Source: Methylobacterium persicinum
Lineage (GTDB): Bacteria; Pseudomonadota; Alphaproteobacteria; Rhizobiales; Beijerinckiaceae
Reading direction: 5' to 3'
NCBI RefSeq assembly: GCF_022179525.1
Contig: NZ_BPQX01000023.1
Location: 40,067-104,066 of the forward strand
Length of the DNA stretch: 64,000 nucleotides
This document shows positions 25,487 through 34,308 of the stretch, in pieces (the first letter of the stretch is position 1; each line of letters opens with the position of its first letter). Made by a program: the position numbers and the translations under genes. The notes beneath the pieces were generated by a model. The model was not told the origin of the DNA and made no database searches. It was given only the letters and a program-made list of their open reading frames with translations.

Positions 25487-27931
25487 ATGGCCCGGATCCG
25501 TGCCATCGACGGGGCGGCGCACCGCGTCGTCACGGGTCCGTGGCAGCTCCTGGACACGCAGGCCGGGTCCTGCGCGGGCCCGGGCGACCTCGTGGCCCAT
25601 GACGGCTGGATCCCCGCCCTGGTCCCCGGCACGGCCGCCGCGGCCCTGCGCGCCGCCGGCCTCTGGACCGAGGCCGAGCCTGCGCCTCTCCACGACCGGG
25701 ACATCTGGTATCGCACACCGATCCCCGGATCGTGCCGGGAGCGCCTGCGCTTCGAGGGTCTCGCGACCATCGCCGAGATCTGGCTCGACGGCGTGCCGGT
25801 TCTCACCACCGATTCGATGTTCCGCCCCTACACCGTCGAGGCCGATCTGACGGCGACGAGCGAACTCGTCGTCTGCTTCCGATCTCTCGCCGCCACCCTG
25901 GCGCGCCCGCACAAGCGTGGCCGCTGGCGTCCGCGCCTTGCGACCCCCGGATCCCTGCGCAACCTGCGCACGACGCTGCTCGGGTTCATGCCCGGCTGGT
26001 CGCCAGCCATCGACCATGTCGGACCTTTCCGGCCAGTGCTCCGCGAGTCGGCCGACGCCGCACCTGCCGAAGCGGACCTCCGCGCCGTTCTCGACGGCAC
26101 GACCGGCTTTCTGAGCGCCCGCCTGCGCTTCCCCGGAGGCGAGGGAACAGGGGCCGTGCTCCGCTGCGACGGCCGGGAGACGGCCCTCACGGAGGAGGAG
26201 CCCGGCCTATTCGTCGGCACCTTGCAGTTGCCTGACGTCACCCCCTGGTGGCCGCATACCCACGGCGAGCCGCGTCTTCATGACGTCGAGGCAACCATCG
26301 CCGGCCGCAGGGTCGATCTCGGGCGGGTCGGCTTCCGCCATATCTCGACGACACGTCCGTTCGAGGACGGGCTTAGCCTCGCCGTCAACGGCGTGCCGAT
26401 CTTCTGCCGGGGCGCCGTCTGGACGCCGGCCGATCTCGTCGGGCTGTCGGGCGACCGGGAGAGCCTGCGGCCCCTGCTCGACCTCGCCCGGGAGGCGGGG
26501 CTGAACATGCTCCGCGTGCCCGGTATCACCCTCTACGAATCGGACGCGTTCCACGATCTGTGTGACGTGTACGGCATCCTGGTCTGGCAGGACCTGATGC
26601 TCGCCAACTTCGATTATCCCCACGACGACCCGGCGTTCCGCGACAGCCTCGCAGCGGAGATCACGTCCTTCCTCGACCGGACCCAGACCTCGCCCTCCCT
26701 CTGCGTGCTCTGCGGCGGCAGCGAGGTCTGGCAGCAGGCGGCCATGCTCGGGCTTCCCCGTGGGACATGGTCTGGGGGCTTCCCTGTCGAGACCCTCCCG
26801 AATCTCGTCGCGGGCCTTCGGCCGGACTTGATCGTAGTGCCGAATTCGCCCGCCGGTGGGGACCTTCCCTTTTCAATCAGTTCGGGGGTTGCGCACTATT
26901 TCGGCGTCGGCGCCTACCTGCGTCCCCTCGCGGATGCCCGCCGGGCGGAGGTTGGATTCGCGAGCGAATGCCTCGCCTTCGCCAACGTACCCGAGCCGGA
27001 AAGCCTGCGCCGCGCCCGGCTGACTGACCCCGCCGATCCCCGGTGGCCGGCAGGCGTCCCCCGCGACCGGGGCGCCGATTGGGACTTCGAGACGGTGCGC
27101 GACCACTACGTCACCACGCTCTTCGGCGCCGATCCGGAGCGTCTCAGGCGGGATGATCCGGAGCGCTACCTCGCCCTCGGCCGGGCTGCGGTGGCCGAGG
27201 CCATCGAGGCGACCTTCGCCGAATGGCGTCGGGCCCGTTCGCCCACGGCGGGCGGCCTCATCCTGGCTTGGCGAGACCTCGCCCCCGGCGCCGGCTGGGG
27301 CGTGATCGCCCACGACGGGCTGCCGAAATCCGCATGGTACGCGATGAAGCGTGCCTTCCGGCCCTTGCAAGTGTTCCTCTCGGACGAGGGTCTGAACGGC
27401 CTGCATGTCCACGTCATCAACGAAACGTCCGAACCCGTGGAGGCGACGCTCCGCCTTTCCTTCCTCGACGCATCGGGCAAACCGGTGGCGAAAGCCGAAC
27501 GCGTCGTCCCACTGGCGCCGCGGACCTCTCAGACATTCAGTTCGGCCGACCTGCTTGGCCGCTTCTACGACGCGACAAGCGCCTACCGCTTCGGCCCGGC
27601 GCAGCATCGCCTCGCCCACGCCGCCCTGTTCAATGCGGCCGGTGCCCTCCTGGGTCAGGCGTTCCAATTCCCTGGCGGCTTGGACGTGACACCCGGACCC
27701 ACGGGACTATCGGCCGAACTCATCCAAGATGTCCAGGGCTGGAATCTGGAACTGTCAACGGCCCGTCCGGCCCTGGGCGTCCACATCGATATCGAAGGCA
27801 ACGGCCGTCCGTCCGATAACGGCTTCCACCTCGTACCGGACCTTCCGCGCAGGATCGCCCTCACCGGGACCGACCTTCCGCCCCGGGGAACCGTGCGCGC
27901 CCTCAACGACGACATCTGGCTGAGGTTCTGA
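25487..27931 (+). CDS. Glycoside hydrolase family 2-like (beta-mannosidase-type) protein
   Basis: An 814-residue protein with the GH2 order: N-terminal jelly-roll (IAEIWLDGVPVLTTDSMF), immunoglobulin-like domain, a TIM barrel starting near GVPIFCRGAVWTPAD, and a C-terminal beta domain. In the barrel the usual acid/base segment GNNE/GGNE reads CGGSE, with the Glu retained; a second Glu lies in FASECLAF. The enzyme could still cleave or transfer a beta-glycoside, but the altered pocket allows another role. It has no signal peptide and sits six bases after the DUF1839 gene. Confidence 0.75.
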   Translation: MARIRAIDGAAHRVVTGPWQLLDTQAGSCAGPGDLVAHDGWIPALVPGTAAAALRAAGLWTEAEPAPLHDRDIWYRTPIPGSCRERLRFEGLATIAEIWLDGVPVLTTDSMFRPYTVEADLTATSELVVCFRSLAATLARPHKRGRWRPRLATPGSLRNLRTTLLGFMPGWSPAIDHVGPFRPVLRESADAAPAEADLRAVLDGTTGFLSARLRFPGGEGTGAVLRCDGRETALTEEEPGLFVGTLQLPDVTPWWPHTHGEPRLHDVEATIAGRRVDLGRVGFRHISTTRPFEDGLSLAVNGVPIFCRGAVWTPADLVGLSGDRESLRPLLDLAREAGLNMLRVPGITLYESDAFHDLCDVYGILVWQDLMLANFDYPHDDPAFRDSLAAEITSFLDRTQTSPSLCVLCGGSEVWQQAAMLGLPRGTWSGGFPVETLPNLVAGLRPDLIVVPNSPAGGDLPFSISSGVAHYFGVGAYLRPLADARRAEVGFASECLAFANVPEPESLRRARLTDPADPRWPAGVPRDRGADWDFETVRDHYVTTLFGADPERLRRDDPERYLALGRAAVAEAIEATFAEWRRARSPTAGGLILAWRDLAPGAGWGVIAHDGLPKSAWYAMKRAFRPLQVFLSDEGLNGLHVHVINETSEPVEATLRLSFLDASGKPVAKAERVVPLAPRTSQTFSSADLLGRFYDATSAYRFGPAQHRLAHAALFNAAGALLGQAFQFPGGLDVTPGPTGLSAELIQDVQGWNLELSTARPALGVHIDIEGNGRPSDNGFHLVPDLPRRIALTGTDLPPRGTVRALNDDIWLRF

Positions 27932-27935
27932 TCCG

Positions 27936-29684
27936 ATGATACTCGCCCCGATCGATGCCGCCTTCGCCGAAGGGACCCCGATCGACGCAGTACCGGTCAC
28001 CTTCGACGGGCTCACCGGTTGGTACGGCGCGGGAATGTCCCGCCGGGGCGTCGTCCTGTGCGGGACCCTCGGCTACGAGCAGATCTCGGCCTATCGCGGC
28101 TGGCGACGCCTCGCCGCCGACCTGACTGGCGCAGGACATCCGACTCTGCGCTTCGATTATCCCGGCGAGGGCGATTCGTCCGATCCGGAGATTGCGGACA
28201 TCGACGCGCTCGTCCGCGCCATCCGCAGCGCCGTCCATTTCCTGCGGGAGGAGGGCGGCGCGGAGGAGATCGTGCTCGTCGGCCTCCGCTTCGGAGGGAC
28301 GCTCGCCGCCCTGGCCGCCAGCGAGGGCGGCATCGACCGGCTCATCCTCCTCGCACCCTTCGCCACCGGCCGTGCCTACCTGCGCGAAATGACGATGCGC
28401 ACGAAGGCCATCGACCAGTTGCCGGATGGGCGCCCCTTCCCGCAGGATCCGGCGGCGCCCGTCTTCGGCGGCTTTCGCCCGCCAGCGAGCATGATCGCCT
28501 CCCTCGCCGCCACCGATCTCGGCGCGAGACCACCCGCGCCCGTCCCGGACGTGCTGCTGCTAGGGCCCGACCCGGCCGGCCTCGCCGGCCGCCTGCGCGC
28601 AGGCGGCAGCGCCGTCACCACCGGTCCCTTTCCGGGCCTCGCGTCGTTTCTCTCGAATGCCCTCATTTCCGAGACGCCCCGGGAGGCCTTCGCCGAGATT
28701 CTCGCCTTCGTCGCAAGCGGCGCGCCCCTCCGTCCGCGCGGACCGCAGCTGATACCGCCAGCCCTTCCCCTATCGGGTGCGGGCTGGACAGAGACGGTGA
28801 TCCGGTTCGGCGGTAATGCCGGGATCGTATGCACGCCGCGCGCGGCGGCTCCGGCCATGCCGGCCGTCCTCTTTCTCAACTCCGGCGTGAACCCGCGCTC
28901 CGGTTACGGGCGCCAGACGACCGACCTCGCCCGTCTCCTGGCGGCGAGGGGCGTGAAATCCCTGCGAATGGATCTCAGGGGCGTGGGCGACAGCGAGGAC
29001 CGTCCGGATGGGACGCCGCCCCTCTACAACCTCGACGCGCTCGACGAGGTCAAACCCGCCATCGACAGGTTGGACGATGGATGCGGCGTCCTCGTCACGG
29101 GCAATTGCAGCGGCGCCTTCCTGGGTTTCCATCTGCTCTGCACGGATGCCCGCGTCCGCACGGCGGTCCTGTCGAACCTCTATTGCTTCGACTGGGACCC
29201 GAAGACGGACCTTGCCGCCGCCCTGAAGCCGAGCTTCCGCAGCCCGGCTGCCTACGCCTCGCTCCTGCGGCAGCCGGATGCGTGGCGGCGGGTTCTCCGG
29301 GGAGAGGTCAATATCCGGGCCATCGCGTCCCGCCTCGCGGGGATCGGGCTCAGCCGGCTCCGGCAGACGGGGGCGGCAATTCTGCAGCGATTCCCGTCGG
29401 CGGGAAGCGTCGCCGGGCGCGTCGCCGCGATCCGCCGCCGGGGCGGGCGGATCGTCCTCGTCTTCAGCGCGGGCGAAGCGGGACTTGGCGAGATCGCGGC
29501 CCATCTCGGTCGCTCGGCGGCGACCGTCGCCAGGCGTCTCGGCCAACCCATGGTCGTGTTGCCCGAGACGGATCACAATCTCAGCACGGAAGGTGCTCAG
29601 GAGCGCATCCGGGAGATCCTTCTTGCCGCCCTGGCAGCAACCGCCGCCGAGACCGGCCGGTATCGCCGGTCGCATGCCGGTTAG
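27936..29684 (+). CDS. Tandem alpha/beta-hydrolase protein with non-serine nucleophile elbows
   Basis: A 582-residue protein made of two alpha/beta-hydrolase domains, about 1-270 and 290-575. In the first, the elbow GxSxG reads GLRFGG, so no nucleophile is present. In the second it reads GNCSG, placing Cys where Ser is usual, and a likely catalytic His lies in PETDHNLS near the C-terminus; an Asp-rich RMDLRGVGDSED loop is also present. The last gene of the operon; its second domain could act as a thioesterase or acyltransferase on the carrier-bound product. Confidence 0.78.
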   Translation: MILAPIDAAFAEGTPIDAVPVTFDGLTGWYGAGMSRRGVVLCGTLGYEQISAYRGWRRLAADLTGAGHPTLRFDYPGEGDSSDPEIADIDALVRAIRSAVHFLREEGGAEEIVLVGLRFGGTLAALAASEGGIDRLILLAPFATGRAYLREMTMRTKAIDQLPDGRPFPQDPAAPVFGGFRPPASMIASLAATDLGARPPAPVPDVLLLGPDPAGLAGRLRAGGSAVTTGPFPGLASFLSNALISETPREAFAEILAFVASGAPLRPRGPQLIPPALPLSGAGWTETVIRFGGNAGIVCTPRAAAPAMPAVLFLNSGVNPRSGYGRQTTDLARLLAARGVKSLRMDLRGVGDSEDRPDGTPPLYNLDALDEVKPAIDRLDDGCGVLVTGNCSGAFLGFHLLCTDARVRTAVLSNLYCFDWDPKTDLAAALKPSFRSPAAYASLLRQPDAWRRVLRGEVNIRAIASRLAGIGLSRLRQTGAAILQRFPSAGSVAGRVAAIRRRGGRIVLVFSAGEAGLGEIAAHLGRSAATVARRLGQPMVVLPETDHNLSTEGAQERIREILLAALAATAAETGRYRRSHAG

Positions 29685-29720
29685 GGCATTCTTGGGCACC
29701 CTCGGATCATGCCGCGTCTC

Positions 29721-29815
29721 CCGTCATTGCCAGCGAAGCGAAGCGATCCAGGGATCCTCCACCTCCGGTCAGGTACCGCTGCCCTGGATTGCTTCGCTGT
29801 CGCTCGCAATGACGG
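29721..29815 (+). repeat. Dispersed palindromic repeat, second copy
   Basis: The arms CCGTCATTGCCAGCGAAGC and the inverted GCTCGCAATGACGG at 29802-29815 match the element at 6061-6154. It stands between the carrier-protein operon and the converging glycosyltransferase gene, a typical intergenic position. Confidence 0.88.
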
Positions 29816-29874
29816 TGAAGCGGGTGATCCAGATCAAGCGGATATAGCGAAACACCGTCGAGAAGCGGGATGCG

Positions 29875-30981
29875 TCAGAACCACCGCCGCAGTACGCCCC
29901 CCTCGAGCCGCGATACGATGGCGTCGACGTGGCTGCGGAGCCCGGCGCGCAATGTCTCGTCGATGTTCCTCAGGTTCGCGATCTCCGCCAGCAGCACTGC
30001 CCGGACTTGTGCGGCCGGGTATTCGATCTCCATCCGCAACTGGCCTCGTGCCTCACCGACGACGGAGAACAGTTCCCAATAGGTCATCACGCACCACAGG
30101 GGCAGGTAGCCGAAGGGCGACCGGGATATGATCTGCTTCGTCTCCGAGCTGAGAGTTTCGAACACGTGGCATAGGTACGTCCACGAGTTAAGCTGCGATC
30201 CCGCAGCGCCGGTATTGCTGTGCATGCTGCTCACGCGCGGCTCGAAATCCGGAAAGACGTGCACGTCTTCCTCCAGATCCATCACCCGGAAGCCGAGGCG
30301 GGAGTCGCCGGCGAAACGATCGGCGACGAGGGCTCCATAACGTGTCCGCACACGGTCCAGGAGCTCGGCTGAGTAGACGGCGTGACAGGCGAAGGGCATC
30401 CGCAGATGCGTCGCCACGTGTGGCCCGCCATAGCCGTGATCTCCAAACAGTCGGACGTTCTCCGCAAACAGGTCATAGCTCCTGAATCGCAACGGTGCGA
30501 CGCCGTCCCATGAAGTTCCGAACTGGCATTGGGGCAACGATCCGACGCCGGTCGGAACCGTGTGAATGTCCATATTCAAATAAAGGGACTTGAATGCGAA
30601 GCACGGCAGTTCGGGATATCGGTCGAGAATACGGTGAATGTTCTCGACGGCATCCGATCTCCACATGGCCTTGTGCGTCATCGCGCACACGTGGCTGCCT
30701 CGGGCCTGGGCGAAGGCATATTCGAACGCTGCCGCCATGTCCGGTGAAGGCAGGGGCACCCGGGCGTAACGGAAGCGCCCGTCGAGTTGTCGCGCGAAGT
30801 CCCGCCACCAGCGCTCCTGTGTGCGCATGTCGGCGCTCGTATCGATCAGGACATGCTCGAACTCGTTGCAGGATTGCCGGATCAGGCTGTCGAACAGCCT
30901 GTCCAGCAGATGGGGCGCATTGCGCGTCGGCGTCACGATCGAAAGGCGCGGCGCAGCGGTCGGGGAAGTCTTCGCCCACAT
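29875..30981 (-). CDS. Glycosyltransferase family 2-like protein
   Basis: A 368-residue protein starting at ATG 30981 (MWAKTSPTAAPRLSIVTP). The GT-A entrance RLSIVTPTRNAPHLLDRLF and VLIDTSAD are seen, followed by a region that differs from classic GT2 enzymes (ACHAVYSAELLDRV, DLEEDVHVFPDFE) and a helical C-terminus. No membrane segment is obvious. The gene has a private, AT-rich upstream region behind a minus-strand terminator. Sugar and acceptor unknown. Confidence 0.72.
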   Translation of the reverse strand: MWAKTSPTAAPRLSIVTPTRNAPHLLDRLFDSLIRQSCNEFEHVLIDTSADMRTQERWWRDFARQLDGRFRYARVPLPSPDMAAAFEYAFAQARGSHVCAMTHKAMWRSDAVENIHRILDRYPELPCFAFKSLYLNMDIHTVPTGVGSLPQCQFGTSWDGVAPLRFRSYDLFAENVRLFGDHGYGGPHVATHLRMPFACHAVYSAELLDRVRTRYGALVADRFAGDSRLGFRVMDLEEDVHVFPDFEPRVSSMHSNTGAAGSQLNSWTYLCHVFETLSSETKQIISRSPFGYLPLWCVMTYWELFSVVGEARGQLRMEIEYPAAQVRAVLLAEIANLRNIDETLRAGLRSHVDAIVSRLEGGVLRRWF

Positions 30982-31110
30982 TCCAGTTAAGAGCCTATCG
31001 GTCAATCGAAGGCGGTGTAACCGATCCGTTCTCGAAATAATATCAATTGCAAATTGTAATATTACCGGGTTGTACCGTGTTCCTGAGGCTGAATTGCGCG
31101 TTCGATTCAT

Positions 31111-31144
31111 AAAAAACCGCCCGGCTGTGTTGCGGCCGGGCGGG
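31111..31144 (-). terminator. Rho-independent terminator, minus strand (T1)
   Basis: Nine-base-pair GC stem (31117-31125 with 31135-31143) and a run of six A on the plus strand at 31111-31116, which is a U run on the minus transcript. It ends leftward transcripts just before the glycosyltransferase promoter. Confidence 0.85.
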
Positions 31145-31146
31145 TT

Positions 31147-31313
31147 ATTCGACCTAGAGTGTGATGGAAGGCAAAGATCCCCTCAAGCCATGCACTAAAC
31201 CGTTGATTTTCTTCGGTTGGTTGTTGAATTTCGCGAGCCGCATTACCGCAATCTGGGGCGAAGCCCTTCCGCAACTAAGGTGCGGGCCCGATCCCGACGC
31301 TGCATCGGACACG
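31147..31313 (-). other. Unassigned segment between two minus-strand terminators
   Basis: About 167 bases bounded by terminators T2 and T1. On the minus strand it contains a 29-codon frame (ATG near 31241, MRLAKFNNQPKKINGLVHGL, stop TAG near 31154) and is more AT-rich than the flanks. It could be a small transcript, the remnant of a gene cut by insertion, or the end of the Tn7-like element. I cannot choose among these. Confidence 0.35.
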
Positions 31314-31346
31314 AAAAAGCCCGGCCGCAAATGGCGGCCGGGCTTT
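31314..31346 (-). terminator. Rho-independent terminator after tniQ (T2)
   Basis: A 13-base-pair stem (AAAGCCCGGCCGC with GCGGCCGGGCTTT) around a short loop, with AAAAA on the plus strand at 31314-31318, hence a U run on the minus transcript. It closes the tns/tni operon 27 bases after the tniQ stop. Confidence 0.88.
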
Positions 31347-31372
31347 GGTAGTGCCGTACGTTTTGGGGTGTC

Positions 31373-33205
31373 CTAGTCCGGAATGGCCTCACGCAGATAG
31401 AACGTCGCTGGCACCGTTGAATGATCAAATGCGGGCTGAATGCCGCGGTCGATCAGGTCCCTCTTAAGGGCCATGAAGTGAATGCCCTTCTCGCGAGCCA
31501 GCGCGTGAAGCGAGACATAGCGCGCCGAAAACGCCTCCAGGTCATCTTTTCGCACCGCCGTGTAGGGGCAGCGGTTCAGGGGGTTCGTCGCGCGGCGGGA
31601 AGGCAGAACGCCAATCGCCACCAACGCGTCAACGACCCTTGTCGAAGTCCTCAGCTCAGCTTCGACGGCTCTCAGGTTCAGATCGGGACCATAATCCTGG
31701 CGGATCATGTTCCTGATCTCCTCGCAGTCCACGAAAACCGATGCGTAGCCCTGTGCGCCCGCCCGGCGCCAGACCTTGGCAAGCTTACGACCCAGGATGA
31801 GCCGAACCACCTCCGCCGCCCCACAATTGGCTCGCTTAGCCGCCTCGGGAATGTTGACGATCGGGAAATACGGAGCCTCCACCTCGATGGCGCCGTCGAG
31901 CAGGGAGACAAGAAAGGCATCGAGATCGACGGGGTCGTACGTTGGGCCGCGCAATCCCTTCTTTTCTGACGTGACCCCTGCCTTGATGAACCCGTGGTTC
32001 ACAAGAAGGGCGAATTGCACGCGACCGGCATCGGTATAGGCCGCCGCCGCGGCTTGAGATATTGCCCTTCGTGCGCTCGCGAGAAGTTCGGAGGCCTCGT
32101 CGGCGTCGAAGACAACACGGTCGTCAGACAGGTCAGTGTGGCTTGGCGGGAGCAGTCCACCAGCGGCAAGGATCTTGCGCAGGCGCTTCGGGTGTAGCCC
32201 CGTTTCCAACGCGGCAGTGCGGATCGAATGCAGGCGTCTGCGCTGCACTACGCGGCGCCCGAAGAATTCGTCCTCGGGGCCGACAGGAACGGTATCCGCC
32301 ACGTAGCCGACCACGAGGTCTCGGAGTGGCTCGTAGGCCCGCTCCGACACGCTGTCGGTCAGCCACGTGTGGAGGCGGCCAAACCAGGCCTGAGGCCCAC
32401 CATTGTCGACGCGGCGATCCGGGTAGGAACGCCGCATGCGATCAAGGAATCGGCGGATCTCGACGACACCGCCCGAGGCTATTTCAAAGCCCGCCTCGCC
32501 GGCCCTCCGCCAGTCCTCGTCGACGTAGTCCCTAATAGTTGCCATGGGCCCGTTCACGGCCACGGCCCCCATCATCTCGCAAACTCGCGCCACGGCGTGC
32601 CAGGACAAAGCGTCCAGCCAACCATGCCTAGTTTCGTCGATGCCGGCGACGCGATCAAGAAGGTAGGCCTCCAACTTGGTGGACGGAGCGACGGTGGCCT
32701 CGTCGGCCATGCGTCCAACGTCCGGGAGGATCCCCTCGATGTTCCGGGCGAAGTCGTGGATGGCATGTGCAGAGGTCACATGTGCCGCCTCGACGAGGGT
32801 AACCCCATGTCGGTGGCATGTACGTATTGGCGTCAGGAGCCACTCGACGCGCCCCGACGCATGCCATGGCGGCCGGCCATCCGCGAGGTCCTCCGCGAGG
32901 CAGCGTGGGCAGACCGCGACACGAGAACGCCGGAGGGATTGGCGCAAGAGGCTTTGCCCCCTGAACTCGTAGCCTACCTCCGTGCGGGTAATGGCACTCC
33001 GAGTTAGCAGCCCGACTGGGACCTGCAGGAGATCGGAGATGCGTCCGAGCGCCGCCGTCCTCCCATCGACCACGTCCTGAAAAGTCAGGCCGAGGTCGAG
33101 GCAGAACGCGCGTGCTGATGGCGCACGGTGGCGCAGCGCGTTGCGTGAGATCACGCTCGCCGGCGTCTCGCCGACGAGCGGGCCCAGGGCCGGGTGGAGC
33201 TTCAT
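31373..33205 (-). CDS. tniQ: TniQ/TnsD-type target-selection protein
   Basis: A 610-residue TniQ-family protein. The N-terminal TniQ domain (LHPALGPLVGETPASVISR, EFRGQSLLRQSLRRSRVAVCP) holds a zinc-finger pattern C-x2-C near CPRCLAED and CHRHG. The long C-terminal part with repeated helix-turn-helix-like segments (ETGLHPKRLRKILAAGGLL) is larger than the roughly 400-residue TniQ of Tn5053 and nearer to TnsD, which binds a chosen attachment site. The start overlaps the stop of the AAA gene by four bases. Confidence 0.88.
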   Translation of the reverse strand: MKLHPALGPLVGETPASVISRNALRHRAPSARAFCLDLGLTFQDVVDGRTAALGRISDLLQVPVGLLTRSAITRTEVGYEFRGQSLLRQSLRRSRVAVCPRCLAEDLADGRPPWHASGRVEWLLTPIRTCHRHGVTLVEAAHVTSAHAIHDFARNIEGILPDVGRMADEATVAPSTKLEAYLLDRVAGIDETRHGWLDALSWHAVARVCEMMGAVAVNGPMATIRDYVDEDWRRAGEAGFEIASGGVVEIRRFLDRMRRSYPDRRVDNGGPQAWFGRLHTWLTDSVSERAYEPLRDLVVGYVADTVPVGPEDEFFGRRVVQRRRLHSIRTAALETGLHPKRLRKILAAGGLLPPSHTDLSDDRVVFDADEASELLASARRAISQAAAAAYTDAGRVQFALLVNHGFIKAGVTSEKKGLRGPTYDPVDLDAFLVSLLDGAIEVEAPYFPIVNIPEAAKRANCGAAEVVRLILGRKLAKVWRRAGAQGYASVFVDCEEIRNMIRQDYGPDLNLRAVEAELRTSTRVVDALVAIGVLPSRRATNPLNRCPYTAVRKDDLEAFSARYVSLHALAREKGIHFMALKRDLIDRGIQPAFDHSTVPATFYLREAIPD

Positions 33206-34305
33206 CTGCCCCCCTTCTCGTGCTTACCCTTATTTTTGCGTGACTTGGGCCTATCCCGCTTCCGTGGGTCCGCGGGTAACACCTGTTCCGGAGGAGCCTC
33301 GTCGAGGAGGATGAGCGAGCAGTCGATCTCCGCCCAACTCACCGCGACGAACGGGTTCAAGAGGTCGCCGACCCCCGTTCGGTCGAAGTAGGCTGTGGCA
33401 AACGTATCGAGGTCCAGCGGGACACCGTCGGCGATGGCAATCTCGATAGCCTCATGGACCAGTTCCACCGCGATCCCGAACCGGTGTATCCCGGCATGGG
33501 CGAGCCGCGGCGCGGTGTTCTCGGCGAAGTCCTTCTCCACGGTGACCCCAGCGATCCCCGCGAGATGCGTGATTACCTGAGCGACGCTGCTGAGATCCCC
33601 CGGGATGTCGAGCAGAGGGACGCGGACGAAACGGCCGCGCCTCCGGATCTCCTCGACGGCACGGAGGTCCGGCACGATGGAGGGAAGGCCGGAGACGACG
33701 AGACCCACCGGCCATTCCGGGGAGACCATCAGCGCCTTCAGCGTCTTCTGTATCGTGTCGATCTCGGCAACGTTCGCGCCGTCGGTCAGGTTGTGCATCT
33801 CGTCGAGGTGGAGGACGAGCGTGCCCGAGAGTTCGAGGTGCTCGAAGACGAGATTCCACACCAGGTGCTCGCGCATGTCTCGCGCGAGCGGGTAACCTAG
33901 CGCTCGTAGGAGACGGATGCCGAGGGTCTTAAGCGTGCAAGGGCTGGGTACGCTCACCGTGACGAGCGGGCAGCCCGAACCCAAAACGCCATAGCCCTGC
34001 AAGACCGGGTGGGTCCTGAAAAGACGGGAGAGAGACTCGGTCTTCCCGGTTCCGGCCTCACCAACGACGACGAGGGCGCGGGTCTCGCGCCGGCGCTCGG
34101 ACGCCTCGTCATCGATTTGGTCATCGTGCCGGGTCGCGACCGTACGCAGCAGGCCGTCGAACGCGCGCCGAAGGTCTTCGTCCCAGCCACTGGGCAGATA
34201 TTCGCCACGGACCTTTTCCATGACTGCAACGACGCCGAGCTCCTTTTCCGTCATGGATGCCCTCAAGCGATTGAGGGCGTTGTTTTCATCGGGCATCTCG
34301 CTCAT
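33202..34305 (-). CDS. tniB: TniB/TnsC-type AAA transposition regulator
   Basis: A 367-residue AAA+ ATPase with Walker A in VVGEAGTGKTESL and Walker B in LVLHLDEMHNL. In Tn7-like systems this protein polymerises on target DNA, couples target choice by TniQ/TnsD to the transposase and gives target immunity. The gene lies between tniQ (four-base overlap) and the transposase gene (three-base gap), so stoichiometric expression is likely. Confidence 0.9.
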   Translation of the reverse strand: MSEMPDENNALNRLRASMTEKELGVVAVMEKVRGEYLPSGWDEDLRRAFDGLLRTVATRHDDQIDDEASERRRETRALVVVGEAGTGKTESLSRLFRTHPVLQGYGVLGSGCPLVTVSVPSPCTLKTLGIRLLRALGYPLARDMREHLVWNLVFEHLELSGTLVLHLDEMHNLTDGANVAEIDTIQKTLKALMVSPEWPVGLVVSGLPSIVPDLRAVEEIRRRGRFVRVPLLDIPGDLSSVAQVITHLAGIAGVTVEKDFAENTAPRLAHAGIHRFGIAVELVHEAIEIAIADGVPLDLDTFATAYFDRTGVGDLLNPFVAVSWAEIDCSLILLDEAPPEQVLPADPRKRDRPKSRKNKGKHEKGGR

Positions 34306-34308
34306 TGA

